A DNA stretch of 64,000 bases from Ignavibacteriota bacterium (GCA_016716225.1 JADJWT010000001.1:2366501-2430500); one strand, 5' to 3'. Positions 9,145 to 17,903 are shown, numbered from the stretch's first letter. Translations and numbers: made by a program. The notes: a model not told the origin generated them from the letters alone.

Positions 9145-9852
9145 AAATTCACCACAAACAATTAAAAAAAAATTAAACCCATTTCCAATCGCCCGAATTC
9201 CGTCAAACAAATCAGCAATTTGATAAGTGAAGAGAAATAATATAGGATAAAAAATATACGGCTTAATTAAAGATAGTTGAAATATTTTCTTAACAAATTT
9301 TGAATTAACAAAATATTTGTATGAAATATAACTAAATGCAATTCCGATAATTGCACCGACAAAAATATCCGATGGATAATGTAATCCTAAATAAATTCTT
9401 GGAAAAGAAATAATAATTGCTGTATAAATTATTGCGAAAAATCCAACAATTCGTGAAATAAAAAATAATCCGGATGCCAAAGTAAAATATAAAACCGCAT
9501 GATCGCTCGGCATTGAACTCCAGCCTTCCAATAAAAATGCGTTCATTCCGTGAGGAACTTCAAAACTAAGTTCGTCATCATGAATTGGTCTATGTCTGAA
9601 AGGAAGAATAACAGCTAAAATTCTTGCTGTTGCCATTGCGATAAAACTTCCTACTAAATTTGAAATTACCAAAATTCTGTTTCCAAAATTTGAATTTCGA
9701 TTAAAAAACCATGCCCACCAAATTGCAAAAGATAAAATGCCGCCTTTTAATAAATTATTGTTTGAAAGAAATACAATGAATTTATCAAAAAATAAGGACT
9801 GCTGTGAAAATTGATTTAAATATTCTATGATTATTAAATCTAACATTAACAT
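9142..9852 (-). CDS. PAP2-family membrane phosphatase
   Basis: A 236-residue integral membrane protein of the type-2 phosphatidic acid phosphatase superfamily, with about five or six hydrophobic helices. The three signature motifs are recognisable: a basic RHRP segment near residue 85 (motif 1), PSDHA near 113 (PSGH-like, with Asp in place of Gly) and SFPRIYLGLHYPSDIFVG near 150 (SRxxxxxHxxxD-like). Members dephosphorylate undecaprenyl pyrophosphate, phosphatidate or phosphatidylglycerol phosphate; which one applies here is not visible. A second in-frame Met lies two codons downstream of the chosen start. Confidence 0.85.
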   Translation of the reverse strand: MLMLDLIIIEYLNQFSQQSLFFDKFIVFLSNNNLLKGGILSFAIWWAWFFNRNSNFGNRILVISNLVGSFIAMATARILAVILPFRHRPIHDDELSFEVPHGMNAFLLEGWSSMPSDHAVLYFTLASGLFFISRIVGFFAIIYTAIIISFPRIYLGLHYPSDIFVGAIIGIAFSYISYKYFVNSKFVKKIFQLSLIKPYIFYPILFLFTYQIADLFDGIRAIGNGFNFFLIVCGEF

Positions 9853-10058
9853 TTTTTTGCTTTCTAATAATTTTGATAAATATATTAATAAAATTTTCCC
9901 ATTTTGGAAATGAAAATCGAAATTGTATGATTTAAATCATGTTTAATAAAAAAATTATTTAGAATTTATTTTATGAAAAAATCTAAATGTGATTTATCTC
10001 GTTTGATCGGAAAATTTATTCAATATTTTTAACTTTATTATTAACAAAATTAAAATTT

Positions 10059-11009
10059 ATGAACGCAAGTATTTCACTCGATTTGGATAATCAATGGGCT
10101 TATATGAAAGTTCATGGCGATGCCGGTTGGGAAAATTATCCTTCCTATTTAAATAAATTTCTTCCCCACGGATTGGAAATGTTGAAGAAATATAATTTAA
10201 AAATTACATTTTTTATTGTTGGTAGAGATGCTGATGATGAAAAAAATTCTGATGCAATAAGTGAAATTTCAAAATACGGGCACGAAGTTGGAAATCATTC
10301 ATATAACCATGAAGCTTGGTTTCATCTTTATAATAGAAATGAAATTTTGGATGAATTAAATAAAACCGAAGAAGCAATTGAAAAAGTTACGAGTTTAAAA
10401 CCAATTGGTTTTAGAGGTCCGGGTTTTAGCAGAAGTAAATTATTATTTGAAATTCTGAAAGAAAAAAAATATTTATATGATGCTTCAACTTTGCCAACGT
10501 GGATTGGTCCGCTTGCAAGAACATATTATTTCCGTCAATCGAATCTAACAAAAGAAGAAAGAAAAACCCGCGAAGGTTTATTCGGATCTTTTTCCGATGG
10601 ATTTAAAACTATAAAACCATTTAAATGGAATTTGGGAAATAATTCAGAATTATTGGAAATTCCAGTTAGTACAATTCCAATTTTAAAAGTTCCATTTCAT
10701 TTTAGTTATTTACATTATTTGGCAAAAGTTAATGTGGGCTTAATGAATTCGTATTTGCAGACTGCAATTTCGCTTTGCAAATTAACAAATACAGAACCAA
10801 GTTTTTTACTTCATCCGCTTGATTTAATTGGCTGTGATTTAATTCCAGAACTAAACTTTTTTCCGGGAATGGATTTATCAAGCAGTTATAAAGCTGAATT
10901 ATTTGATATTGTTATGGAAAAAATGACTTCCAATTTTAACTTAGTTTGTATGAGCGAACATGCAAATGAAATTTTAAAAAGAAAAAATTTGCCAATTAAG
11001 ATAGTTTAA
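10059..11009 (+). CDS. Polysaccharide deacetylase family protein (NodB-like fold)
   Basis: 316 residues with a NodB-type barrel. The N-terminal strand SISLDLDNQWAY supplies the first acidic residue, KITFFIVGRDADD is the next strand, GHEVGNHSYNHEAW carries the metal-binding H-x3-H, and GFRGPGFSR matches the RPPxG motif region. LLHPLDLIG near 262 is a candidate for the last His motif. It has no signal peptide, so it may act in the cytoplasm on a sugar precursor. It is divergently arranged from the PAP2 gene and stands alone. Confidence 0.8.
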   Translation: MNASISLDLDNQWAYMKVHGDAGWENYPSYLNKFLPHGLEMLKKYNLKITFFIVGRDADDEKNSDAISEISKYGHEVGNHSYNHEAWFHLYNRNEILDELNKTEEAIEKVTSLKPIGFRGPGFSRSKLLFEILKEKKYLYDASTLPTWIGPLARTYYFRQSNLTKEERKTREGLFGSFSDGFKTIKPFKWNLGNNSELLEIPVSTIPILKVPFHFSYLHYLAKVNVGLMNSYLQTAISLCKLTNTEPSFLLHPLDLIGCDLIPELNFFPGMDLSSSYKAELFDIVMEKMTSNFNLVCMSEHANEILKRKNLPIKIV

Positions 11010-11053
11010 CGGACGGCTTGACACTCAATAAAATAATCCATTAAAAAAACTTT

Positions 11054-12712
11054 CTATCGATAATTTTGAAATTTCACATTTCTATATAAATCTTCTTTTG
11101 AAATGTAATCTTTCAAGTAATGGACTTTTATTTTATTTCTATTTTTAACAAGCCAGCTTAAAGAAATTTTAATTTTCTCTAAATCTTTTTCTTCCATTCC
11201 AGTTAAAAGTTGGAATGTATTTTCAAAATAATCATCAAGTGCGGCATCAAAGAAATCTTGATCTTTCAAAAAATAATCTTTTATATAAACTCTACCTTCC
11301 AAAAATAAAATGTAGTCATTAAATTCAGAATCTTTAATTTCAACAAGTGCGTTAACTTTGTTAATCGGCTCAGCCAGAATTGAAGTTCTAGTTAATTGAT
11401 TTAAAATTAAATTTACTGTATCGCGCATTTCAGCAGCTTCTTCATATTTTTGTTTTTCTGAAAATTCCTTCATTTTATTGAGTAATCTGTTTACTGCATT
11501 TTGATTTTTCCCGGATAAAAATTCATATACATTTTCCAACTCAATTTTATAATCTTCAGAATTAACTTCAGCTATGCATGGGGCAGAACATCTTTTTATA
11601 TCCAGTAAATAACATTTTTTATTTTTATTTAATTCTTTATCGGTGCATTCACGCAAAGTAAAAGTTTTATCAACAATTTCTCTCAAAGAATTTGCTGTAA
11701 CTCTGTTTGAATATGGACCAAAATAATCATTCCCATCAAAATCAAAATCAGTGTCTACTTTTAAATCCGGAAATTCATGATTGAGATTAATTCTAATAAA
11801 ATAATTTTGCGAAAATTTTTTTAACAGAGTATTAAATTGTGGTTTGTGAAGTTTTATTAATTCGGCTTCTAAAACCAAAGCATTTAATTCAGAATTAGTT
11901 TTTTGAAATCCTAACCGATTTGCTTTTCTAACAATTTTTCTGGTTTTTCTTGGTGCCGAACTCGAAAAATAATTTTTTACACGATTCTTTAACGACTTTG
12001 CTTTTCCAATATAAATTATATTTTCTTTAGCATCTTTGAAAAAATAAACTCCGGGTGAATCCGGCAAACTTGCTAAATCTCCCACTAATTTTTTCTTAAC
12101 TAATCTAAAACTTTTTGATAATTGCTGACTTACCTGAAAATCCAAAAGATCGGAAATATTTTCATAATTGTATTCATCTTTTAATTTTTCTAAAAGTTTA
12201 AGAAATAGTTTTGCCGTAGCAGTTGCATCACCCAAAGCTCTATGTGCATCTTTGTGTTTGATATTGAAATGCTGAATCATACTTCCAAGAGATTTGCTTT
12301 TTAATTCCGGAAAAATTTTTCTGGAAATTTTTAATGTGCAAATTTGATCTAATTTTGGCAGCTGAATATCAGCAAATTCAAACTCGGATTTTAAAAACGC
12401 AAAATCAAAAGGTAGATTGTGTCCGACCAATATTGTCCCATCAATAAAATCTTTTACATTTTGGGAAATTGTTTCAAAAGACGGTGCGTCAAACAAATCA
12501 TCATTTGAAATTCCGGTTAACGAAGAAATAAACGGCGGAATATTTTGTCCCGGATTAATTAATGAATGAAAACTATCAGTTAATTTTCCATTTTCAATTC
12601 GTACAATTCCAATTTCAATTGCGCGACTTCTTGGCGGTGAAGTTCCGGTAGTTTCAAAATCTATTACAGAAAATGTTGCTTCGGAAAAATTTTTTTCTTT
12701 TTGATTCATCAA
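11054..12712 (-). CDS. DnaQ-like 3'-5' exonuclease fused to a UvrC-type GIY-YIG nuclease domain
   Basis: 552 residues. Residues 12-180 are a DEDDh exonuclease: FSVIDFETTG (Exo I), GHNLPFDFAFLKSEF (Exo II) and DAHRALGDATATAKLF (Exo III with the His). Residues 212-295 are a GIY-YIG domain (LPDSPGVYFFKD, IIYIGKAKSLKNRVKNYF). A Cys-containing segment (KRCSAPCIAEV) and a UVR-like helical pair (EKQKYEEAAEMRD) follow near 370-440. It lacks the UvrC C-terminal RNase H and helix-hairpin-helix modules. The architecture matches the known epsilon-like/Cho-like fusion family thought to act in nucleotide excision repair. Full-length UvrC is also encoded in this window. Confidence 0.9.
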   Translation of the reverse strand: MMNQKEKNFSEATFSVIDFETTGTSPPRSRAIEIGIVRIENGKLTDSFHSLINPGQNIPPFISSLTGISNDDLFDAPSFETISQNVKDFIDGTILVGHNLPFDFAFLKSEFEFADIQLPKLDQICTLKISRKIFPELKSKSLGSMIQHFNIKHKDAHRALGDATATAKLFLKLLEKLKDEYNYENISDLLDFQVSQQLSKSFRLVKKKLVGDLASLPDSPGVYFFKDAKENIIYIGKAKSLKNRVKNYFSSSAPRKTRKIVRKANRLGFQKTNSELNALVLEAELIKLHKPQFNTLLKKFSQNYFIRINLNHEFPDLKVDTDFDFDGNDYFGPYSNRVTANSLREIVDKTFTLRECTDKELNKNKKCYLLDIKRCSAPCIAEVNSEDYKIELENVYEFLSGKNQNAVNRLLNKMKEFSEKQKYEEAAEMRDTVNLILNQLTRTSILAEPINKVNALVEIKDSEFNDYILFLEGRVYIKDYFLKDQDFFDAALDDYFENTFQLLTGMEEKDLEKIKISLSWLVKNRNKIKVHYLKDYISKEDLYRNVKFQNYR

Positions 12713-12791
12713 ACAATAATAATATTTTTCTCAGCAAATCTATAAATAAACTTTGATGAATTAAATTTTCGCAAAAAAAATTGAGTTAAAA

Positions 12792-13040
12792 ATGTATACA
12801 ATTTATGATTTTATTGGAAACGTTGGAGTTTTTTTAATAATCACCGCATTTTTACTTTTGCAGTTAAACAAAATTAAAAGTGAAAATATTTATTATTCTT
12901 TAATGAATCTTTTTGGCGCTACATTTGTAATAATTTCTCTAATTAATAATTTCAACTTTTCCGCATTTATTATTGAAGCATTTTGGATAATTATTAGTTT
13001 AATTGGAATTGTTAATTTTTATCGAAATAGAAATAAATAA
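12792..13040 (+). CDS. Small membrane protein of the CBU_0592-like family
   Basis: 82 residues with three predicted membrane helices (about 8-25, 36-52 and 57-77). The segments GVFLIITAFLLLQ, NLFGATFVIISL and NNFNFSAFIIEAFWIIISL match a small family of bacterial membrane proteins of unknown function. It is transcribed divergently from the exonuclease gene across an 80-bp gap. Confidence 0.75.
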   Translation: MYTIYDFIGNVGVFLIITAFLLLQLNKIKSENIYYSLMNLFGATFVIISLINNFNFSAFIIEAFWIIISLIGIVNFYRNRNK

Positions 13041-13230
13041 TTTTCCATAACAATGATTTCATCTTTACGAAAACTTAATTTGTTATTATTCAAAGATTTA
13101 AAAATTTCTTTTAAAGTTTATTGTTAAAAAAATCCTAAAAAATATTTAATTACAATAAAGAAAATTTCAAAATTTACTCTTCTTTTGTTATAATTATATT
13201 CAAAATTATAAATATATTTTCGGAGAAGTT

Positions 13231-13500
13231 ATGGCTGATAATATTCCTTTGGAATTTGAAAATATTGGAGAATATAATAAAGCTGTTTTACAGCAATTAA
13301 TAGATAATAACGCATTGTTACGAGTTTTGTTAGATTATGAAGTTGAAAAACAAGTTTACCGTCAAGCTACGGAGGACGGAATTGAGGAAATGAGTTTTGG
13401 TGAAATTGAAATTAGAAAAAGAGAAATTTCGCAATCTCTAAATGATAAAATTAGAGAATATAAATTACACGCTTTGGCAGAAATTAATTTAAGAAAATAA
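13231..13500 (+). CDS. Conserved-looking hypothetical protein, 89 residues
   Basis: A soluble, charged protein predicted to be mostly helical. No recognised domain and no Cys/His cluster. A CGGAG ribosome binding site (about 13220-13224) precedes the ATG at good distance, and the reading frame uses the same codons as its neighbours, so it is likely real. It ends 24 bp before the ymdB-like gene and may be the first gene of that operon. Function unknown. Confidence 0.7.
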   Translation: MADNIPLEFENIGEYNKAVLQQLIDNNALLRVLLDYEVEKQVYRQATEDGIEEMSFGEIEIRKREISQSLNDKIREYKLHALAEINLRK

Positions 13501-13524
13501 ATTCTTATAAAACTTTTAAAACAA

Positions 13525-14331
13525 ATGGATTTAAATATTTTATTTATTGGCGATGTTGTTGGAAAACCCGGAATGGATATTACAACATTGTGGCTTCCGA
13601 GTTTGATAAAAAAATACAGAGCTGATTTGGTAATTGTAAATGCTGAAAACGCTGCTGACGGGAAGGGCTGCACAGAAACGGAAGGAAAAATTTTATTTAA
13701 TCTTGGTGCACAAGTTTTGACCGGCGGAAATCATACTTGGGATAAACATCAATCGCAAGAATATTTAAAAGTTGAAAAACGCGCACTTCGTCCTTTAAAT
13801 TATCCAAAAGGAACTTACGGAAACGGATATATAATTATTGAAACTAAAAAAGGCAAAGCAGCAGTTGTAAATCTGCAAGGCAGAACTTTTATGTCAACAA
13901 TTGATTGTCCATTTAGATCAGCAGAATGGATTTTATCAAAATTAGCACAAGAAACAAAAGTTATATTTATTGATTTTCATGCTGAAGCAACTGCAGAAAA
14001 ATTAGCTTTGGCAAATTATATTGATGGAAAAGCAAGTGTTTTTATTGGAACTCACACACATATTCAAACTGCTGATGAAAGAATTTTTCCTAAAGGTTTG
14101 GGATATATTACAGATTCCGGAATGACGGGACCTTACGATTCCGTAATTGGAATGAAAACTGAAGCCGCAATTAATAGATTTATTTTGCAAACACCTCAAA
14201 AATATCAAACTGCAACAGAGAACAATCATCTTTGTGGAGTTTTTACAAAAGTTGATATTGAAACCGGCAAAACTGTAGAAATTGAAAGAATTTTAATTCC
14301 AGAATTTGAAACAAAATCCGCAAAGGAATGA
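13525..14331 (+). CDS. ymdB: YmdB-family metallophosphoesterase (TIGR00282 type)
   Basis: A 268-residue binuclear metal phosphodiesterase; characterised members hydrolyse 2',3'-cyclic nucleotides. Metal ligands are visible in FIGDVVGKPG (Asp10), VNAENAADGKG (about residue 38), LTGGNHTWD (about 67), DFHAEATAEK (about 152) and GTHTHIQTAD (about 177). Length is typical. It overlaps the DNA methyltransferase gene by ATGA, so the two are translationally coupled. The symbol follows the Bacillus name and is not the unrelated E. coli ymdB. Confidence 0.88.
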   Translation: MDLNILFIGDVVGKPGMDITTLWLPSLIKKYRADLVIVNAENAADGKGCTETEGKILFNLGAQVLTGGNHTWDKHQSQEYLKVEKRALRPLNYPKGTYGNGYIIIETKKGKAAVVNLQGRTFMSTIDCPFRSAEWILSKLAQETKVIFIDFHAEATAEKLALANYIDGKASVFIGTHTHIQTADERIFPKGLGYITDSGMTGPYDSVIGMKTEAAINRFILQTPQKYQTATENNHLCGVFTKVDIETGKTVEIERILIPEFETKSAKE

Positions 14332-15314
14332 AAAATTTTCCACTTCCTCGAATTGATAAAGATCCAATTTTAAAAAATTATCTCCAAAAATATTGCCGAA
14401 TTCAAAACGGTGAAATTTGGATAGATCCATTAAATAAACATAAAGTTGGATGTTTCGATTCTTCAGATGAAAACTCAATTATTAATTTTGTGGAAAATAA
14501 TAAATTCCAATTGGCAATTCATGATCCGCCATATAATATGATTGCGTTCGAAACTTTTGATTCTGCAACTTTTGTAAATTGGTGTAAAAAATGGATAGAT
14601 ATTTCAAACAAAATTCTTGAAGAAAATTCCTCACTTTATATTTGGTTTGGCGCAGATCAGAAAAATCATTTTGAACCTTTTGCAGAATTTATTTTGATGA
14701 TGAAAAATTCTGATTTTAATTCACGGAGTTTTATTACAATGCGAAATCAGCGCGGTTATGGAACTCAAAAAAATTGGATGTCAATTAGACAAGAACTTTT
14801 ATACTATGTAAAAGGAAATCCAATTTTCAATATTGATAAAGTGTATACGGATATTCCCAAGGCGGTAAAAGGTTATTACAAAGAAGTGAATGGAAATATT
14901 ACGGAAAATTTGGAGCGAAGTAAATCTGATAAAATTCGTGCCGGAAATGTGTGGATTGATATTCAGCAAGTTTTTTACCTTCGAGAAGAAAATGTAAACG
15001 GATGTTTTGTGCAAAAACCTTTAAAAGCTTATGAAAGAATTATAGAAGTTTCCAGTTGTGAAAATGATAATATAATCGATTTTTTTTCACATTCCGGAAC
15101 AACAACTTTAGCGGCAGAAAAATTAAAAAGAAAATCATTTTCTGTTGATATAGACCCAATTTATTGTGAAATTACAATTCGAAGATTGGAAAGATTTAGA
15201 AAGACTGGTAAATTAGGATGGCAAAATTCCAATCCTTTTGAAAATGAAATTTTAGAAAATATTGAGTTAAGAAATTATTTATCAGAAAATTATAATTTAG
15301 AGTTTAAAGAATAA
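14328..15314 (+). CDS. Orphan DNA methyltransferase (N6-adenine/N4-cytosine type, beta-class motif order)
   Basis: 328 residues. The catalytic motif AIHDPPYNM lies near residue 66, and the AdoMet-binding region comes near the C-terminus (IDFFSHSGTTTLAAEKLKRK, about 246-265, then SFSVDIDPIYCEI). That order, catalysis motif first, is the beta class. The FxGxG loop is altered to FSHSGTT, a variant also seen in other members. The target-recognition region between them is 150 residues long. No restriction endonuclease gene is adjacent; the neighbours are ymdB-like (ATGA overlap) and folD (11 bp downstream). A role in gene regulation or replication-linked marking is possible. RNA methylation cannot be excluded. 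Confidence 0.85.
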   Translation: MKNFPLPRIDKDPILKNYLQKYCRIQNGEIWIDPLNKHKVGCFDSSDENSIINFVENNKFQLAIHDPPYNMIAFETFDSATFVNWCKKWIDISNKILEENSSLYIWFGADQKNHFEPFAEFILMMKNSDFNSRSFITMRNQRGYGTQKNWMSIRQELLYYVKGNPIFNIDKVYTDIPKAVKGYYKEVNGNITENLERSKSDKIRAGNVWIDIQQVFYLREENVNGCFVQKPLKAYERIIEVSSCENDNIIDFFSHSGTTTLAAEKLKRKSFSVDIDPIYCEITIRRLERFRKTGKLGWQNSNPFENEILENIELRNYLSENYNLEFKE

Positions 15315-15325
15315 ATTGGTTTAAA

Positions 15326-16210
15326 ATGCAGATTATTGATGGGAAAAAAATATCAGCAGAAATTAAAGAGGAAATAAAATCCAAAATTAATTTGTTGAAA
15401 GAAAATGGGGAAAAAGTTCCGGGTTTGGTTACAATTTTAGTTGGCGAAAATCCCGCATCTAAAGTTTATGTAAATAGTAAAATTAAATCATGTGCAGAAA
15501 TTGGAATGCATTCCAAACTTGAAAAATTAGATGAAAATATTAGTGAAGACGAACTTCTGAAAATTATTGAAAATTACAATAATGATGATTATTTTCATGG
15601 AATTCTTGTTCAGCTTCCTTTGCCAAAACATATTGATGAAGATAAAATTATAGAAGCGATAAATCCACAAAAAGATGTTGATGGATTTCATCCAATCAGC
15701 GTTGGAAAATTGGTAATTGGAAAAGATACATTTAAATCTTGTACACCATTGGGTATAACGGAATTAATAAAACGATATGGAATTGAAACAAAAGGAAAAC
15801 ATGTTGTTGTAGTTGGCAGAAGTAATATAGTTGGAAAACCAATTGCTAATTTAATGTTACAAAAAGAAGATGGAGCAAATTCAATTGTAACAATTTGTCA
15901 TTCTGCTGCAAAAGATATTTCCGTTTACACAAAACAAGCGGATATTTTAATTGCTGCAATTGGTAAAGCAAATTTTATTACGAAAGAAATGGTTAAAGAA
16001 AAAGTTGTTATAATTGATGTTGGCATAAATCGTATTGAAGATCAAAATAGTAAAAATGGATATAAATTAGTTGGAGATGTTGATTTTAATGGAGTTTCTG
16101 AAAAAGCATCTTTTATTACTCCGGTTCCCGGCGGAGTTGGACCAATGACAATTGCAATGTTGTTAAGTAATACTTATAAAGCATATACTTTGAAGGAAAT
16201 AATAAATTAG
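15326..16210 (+). CDS. folD: Bifunctional methylenetetrahydrofolate dehydrogenase/cyclohydrolase
   Basis: Interconverts 5,10-methylene-, 5,10-methenyl- and 10-formyl-tetrahydrofolate in the cytoplasm. The 294-residue protein contains YVNSKIKSCAEIG with the catalytic Lys near residue 55, GILVQLPLPKHI near 92, KDVDGFHPISVGKL near 117, the NAD(P)-binding VVVGRSNIVGKPIANLM near 157 and the terminal PGGVGPMTIAMLLSNT. Its product 10-formyl-THF feeds the purN and purH reactions encoded later in this window. It starts 11 bp after the methyltransferase and ends 6 bp before deoC. Confidence 0.97.
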   Translation: MQIIDGKKISAEIKEEIKSKINLLKENGEKVPGLVTILVGENPASKVYVNSKIKSCAEIGMHSKLEKLDENISEDELLKIIENYNNDDYFHGILVQLPLPKHIDEDKIIEAINPQKDVDGFHPISVGKLVIGKDTFKSCTPLGITELIKRYGIETKGKHVVVVGRSNIVGKPIANLMLQKEDGANSIVTICHSAAKDISVYTKQADILIAAIGKANFITKEMVKEKVVIIDVGINRIEDQNSKNGYKLVGDVDFNGVSEKASFITPVPGGVGPMTIAMLLSNTYKAYTLKEIIN

Positions 16211-16216
16211 ATTTTT

Positions 16217-17083
16217 ATGGAAAATGTTATAGATAAAATTGTAAATCAAGTTTTTACCGAAAAAGCATTACATGATTTTTATTGTGTTGGCGAAACTTGC
16301 AAAGGTTGGGAAAGAAATGTTGTTGATCAACCAATAGCAATAAATAAAATTGTTGAAAATGGTGCAGAAAGAATTTCTGCTGGCAAAGGCATAGGTAGTG
16401 AAATTAGAGATATTTCGTTAGCAAGAATGATTGATCACACAATGCTTAAACCGGAAGCAACTCCCCAAGAAATTACAACATTATGTGAAGAAGCAAGAAC
16501 TTATAATTTTGCTAGTGTTTGTGTAAATCCAAGTTATGTTCCGCTTTGTCACCAATTATTATTCGGAACACAAGTTAAAGTTTGTACGGTAATTGGATTT
16601 CCATTGGGTGCAACAACAACAGCAACAAAAAGAGCTGAAGCAGAAGAAGCACTAAATAATGGTGCTGAAGAAATTGATATGGTTATTAATATCGGAAAGT
16701 TAAAAGCCGGTGAATATGATTATGTTTTTAATGATATTAATCAAATAGCTTTGGCGGCAAAAAGTAAGAATGCTGTTTTAAAAGTAATTATCGAAACTGC
16801 ACTATTAAGTGATGAAGAAAAAATTAAAGCGTGTATTTTAAGCAAACAAGCAAAAGCAGATTTTGTTAAAACTTCAACCGGATTTAGTAAAGGCGGAGCA
16901 ACCGCATCGGATATTGCTCTAATGCGTTATGTTGTTGGATCATCAGTTGGAGTTAAAGCTTCCGGCGGAGTTAGAACTTTTGAAGATGCGGAATTGATGA
17001 TTAAAAGCGGTGCTGATAGAATTGGTGCAAGTGCAAGTGTAAAAATTGTTTCCGGCGATAAATCTAAATCAGAAGGATATTAG
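16217..17083 (+). CDS. deoC: Deoxyribose-phosphate aldolase with an N-terminal extension resembling a BMC encapsulation peptide
   Basis: Cleaves 2-deoxyribose 5-phosphate to glyceraldehyde 3-phosphate and acetaldehyde. The DERA core begins near residue 71 (RMIDHTMLKPEATPQEI). It has the EEIDMVINIGKL segment, the Schiff-base Lys in FVKTSTGFSKGGAT near 218 and GVKASGGVRTFEDAELM near 250. About 70 extra residues precede it. The first 20 (VIDKIVNQVFTEKALHDF) form a short amphipathic helix of the kind that targets enzymes into bacterial microcompartments, followed by a linker. With two BMC shell genes 13 kb away, packaging of this aldolase in a shell is a reasonable inference. The next gene starts within its TAG. 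Confidence 0.95.
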   Translation: MENVIDKIVNQVFTEKALHDFYCVGETCKGWERNVVDQPIAINKIVENGAERISAGKGIGSEIRDISLARMIDHTMLKPEATPQEITTLCEEARTYNFASVCVNPSYVPLCHQLLFGTQVKVCTVIGFPLGATTTATKRAEAEEALNNGAEEIDMVINIGKLKAGEYDYVFNDINQIALAAKSKNAVLKVIIETALLSDEEKIKACILSKQAKADFVKTSTGFSKGGATASDIALMRYVVGSSVGVKASGGVRTFEDAELMIKSGADRIGASASVKIVSGDKSKSEGY

Positions 17084-17316
17084 TGGTTTTAGATTTAGTT
17101 ACAATTAAGTCTGATGATGGTTTTACAGCCGAAATTCCTTCTATTAAAGGATGTGAATGTTGGGCGCATAAAGAAGATGAAGTTATTGAAAAATCAATTG
17201 AACTTTTGAAATACTACTTAAAACTTGGTTCTGATTCTGAAATTAATATTGATAAAGCACGTGGAAATAAATTCAAAACAGTTTACAAATTAGTTTTTAA
17301 TAAAGACCTTCCGTGA
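17083..17316 (+). CDS. Solitary HicB-like (UPF0150 fold) small protein
   Basis: 77 residues with GTG start at 17083, which shares its first base with the last base of the deoC stop codon; AAGGA upstream within deoC is a suitable ribosome binding site. The segment DDGFTAEIPSIKGCECWAHKEDEVIEKSIELLKYYL has the strand-strand-helix pattern of HicB antitoxins and stand-alone HicB-like proteins. No HicA toxin is next to it and there is no DNA-binding tail, so a toxin-antitoxin role is unlikely. It overlaps trmH by 4 bp (GTGA) and is embedded in a metabolic operon. Confidence 0.72.
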   Translation: MVLDLVTIKSDDGFTAEIPSIKGCECWAHKEDEVIEKSIELLKYYLKLGSDSEINIDKARGNKFKTVYKLVFNKDLP

Positions 17317-17903
17317 AAGAATTCAAAACAGAAAAAAGATTAAAAAAAATTGAAAAAGTTCTATCAGAACGGCAATTTTCACTGCGTATGGTTTTAGAAA
17401 ATATTCATGATCCACATAATGTTAGCGCAATTTTTAGAACTTGCGATGCTGTCGGAGTTCCGGTTGTTGATTTAATATATACTTTCGAAACTTTTCCTAA
17501 AATCAGTAAAGTAACATCTGCTTCATCAAAAAAGTGGATTGAACAAAATAAATATGATTCTGTTGAAGTTTGCATAAATAATTTAAAATCTGAAGGTTTT
17601 GAAATTTATGGAAGTATTTTATCTGAAAATGCTGATAGTATTTACGATGTTGATTTCACAAAAAAAGTAGCGATAATAATGGGAAACGAACATCGCGGTA
17701 TTTCTGAGGAAATTACAAATTTAATTGATAAACAAATTTATATTCCAATGCATGGAATGATTCAAAGTTTAAATGTATCTGTCGCAGCAGCAGTAATTCT
17801 TTATGAAGCTCAACGTCAGAGATTAAATAAAAAAATGTATATAAATAGTGAACTCACAAATAATCAGTTAGATAACTTAATTAATGTTTGGTGCAACAAA
17901 TGA
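17313..17903 (+). CDS. trmH: SpoU-family RNA 2'-O-methyltransferase (TrmH-like)
   Basis: A 196-residue SPOUT methyltransferase, most like tRNA (guanosine-18-2'-O)-methyltransferase. Motif 1 is LENIHDPHNVSAIFRTCDAVG (about residues 29-49), motif 2 is VAIIMGNEHRGISEEI (about 111-126) and motif 3 is IYIPMHGMIQSLNVSVAAAV (about 133-152). A GTG start overlaps the previous stop by four bases. The exact RNA target (tRNA G18 or an rRNA site) is inferred from similarity. It overlaps the aroA start. Confidence 0.85.
   Translation: MKEFKTEKRLKKIEKVLSERQFSLRMVLENIHDPHNVSAIFRTCDAVGVPVVDLIYTFETFPKISKVTSASSKKWIEQNKYDSVEVCINNLKSEGFEIYGSILSENADSIYDVDFTKKVAIIMGNEHRGISEEITNLIDKQIYIPMHGMIQSLNVSVAAAVILYEAQRQRLNKKMYINSELTNNQLDNLINVWCNK

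Noticed and set aside
14328..15314. A restriction-modification system
   Set aside because: No endonuclease or specificity gene is present on either side; neighbours are metabolic genes.
17083..17903. A HicAB toxin-antitoxin pair
   Set aside because: The HicB-like protein has no HicA next to it; the overlapping downstream gene is a SpoU methyltransferase.
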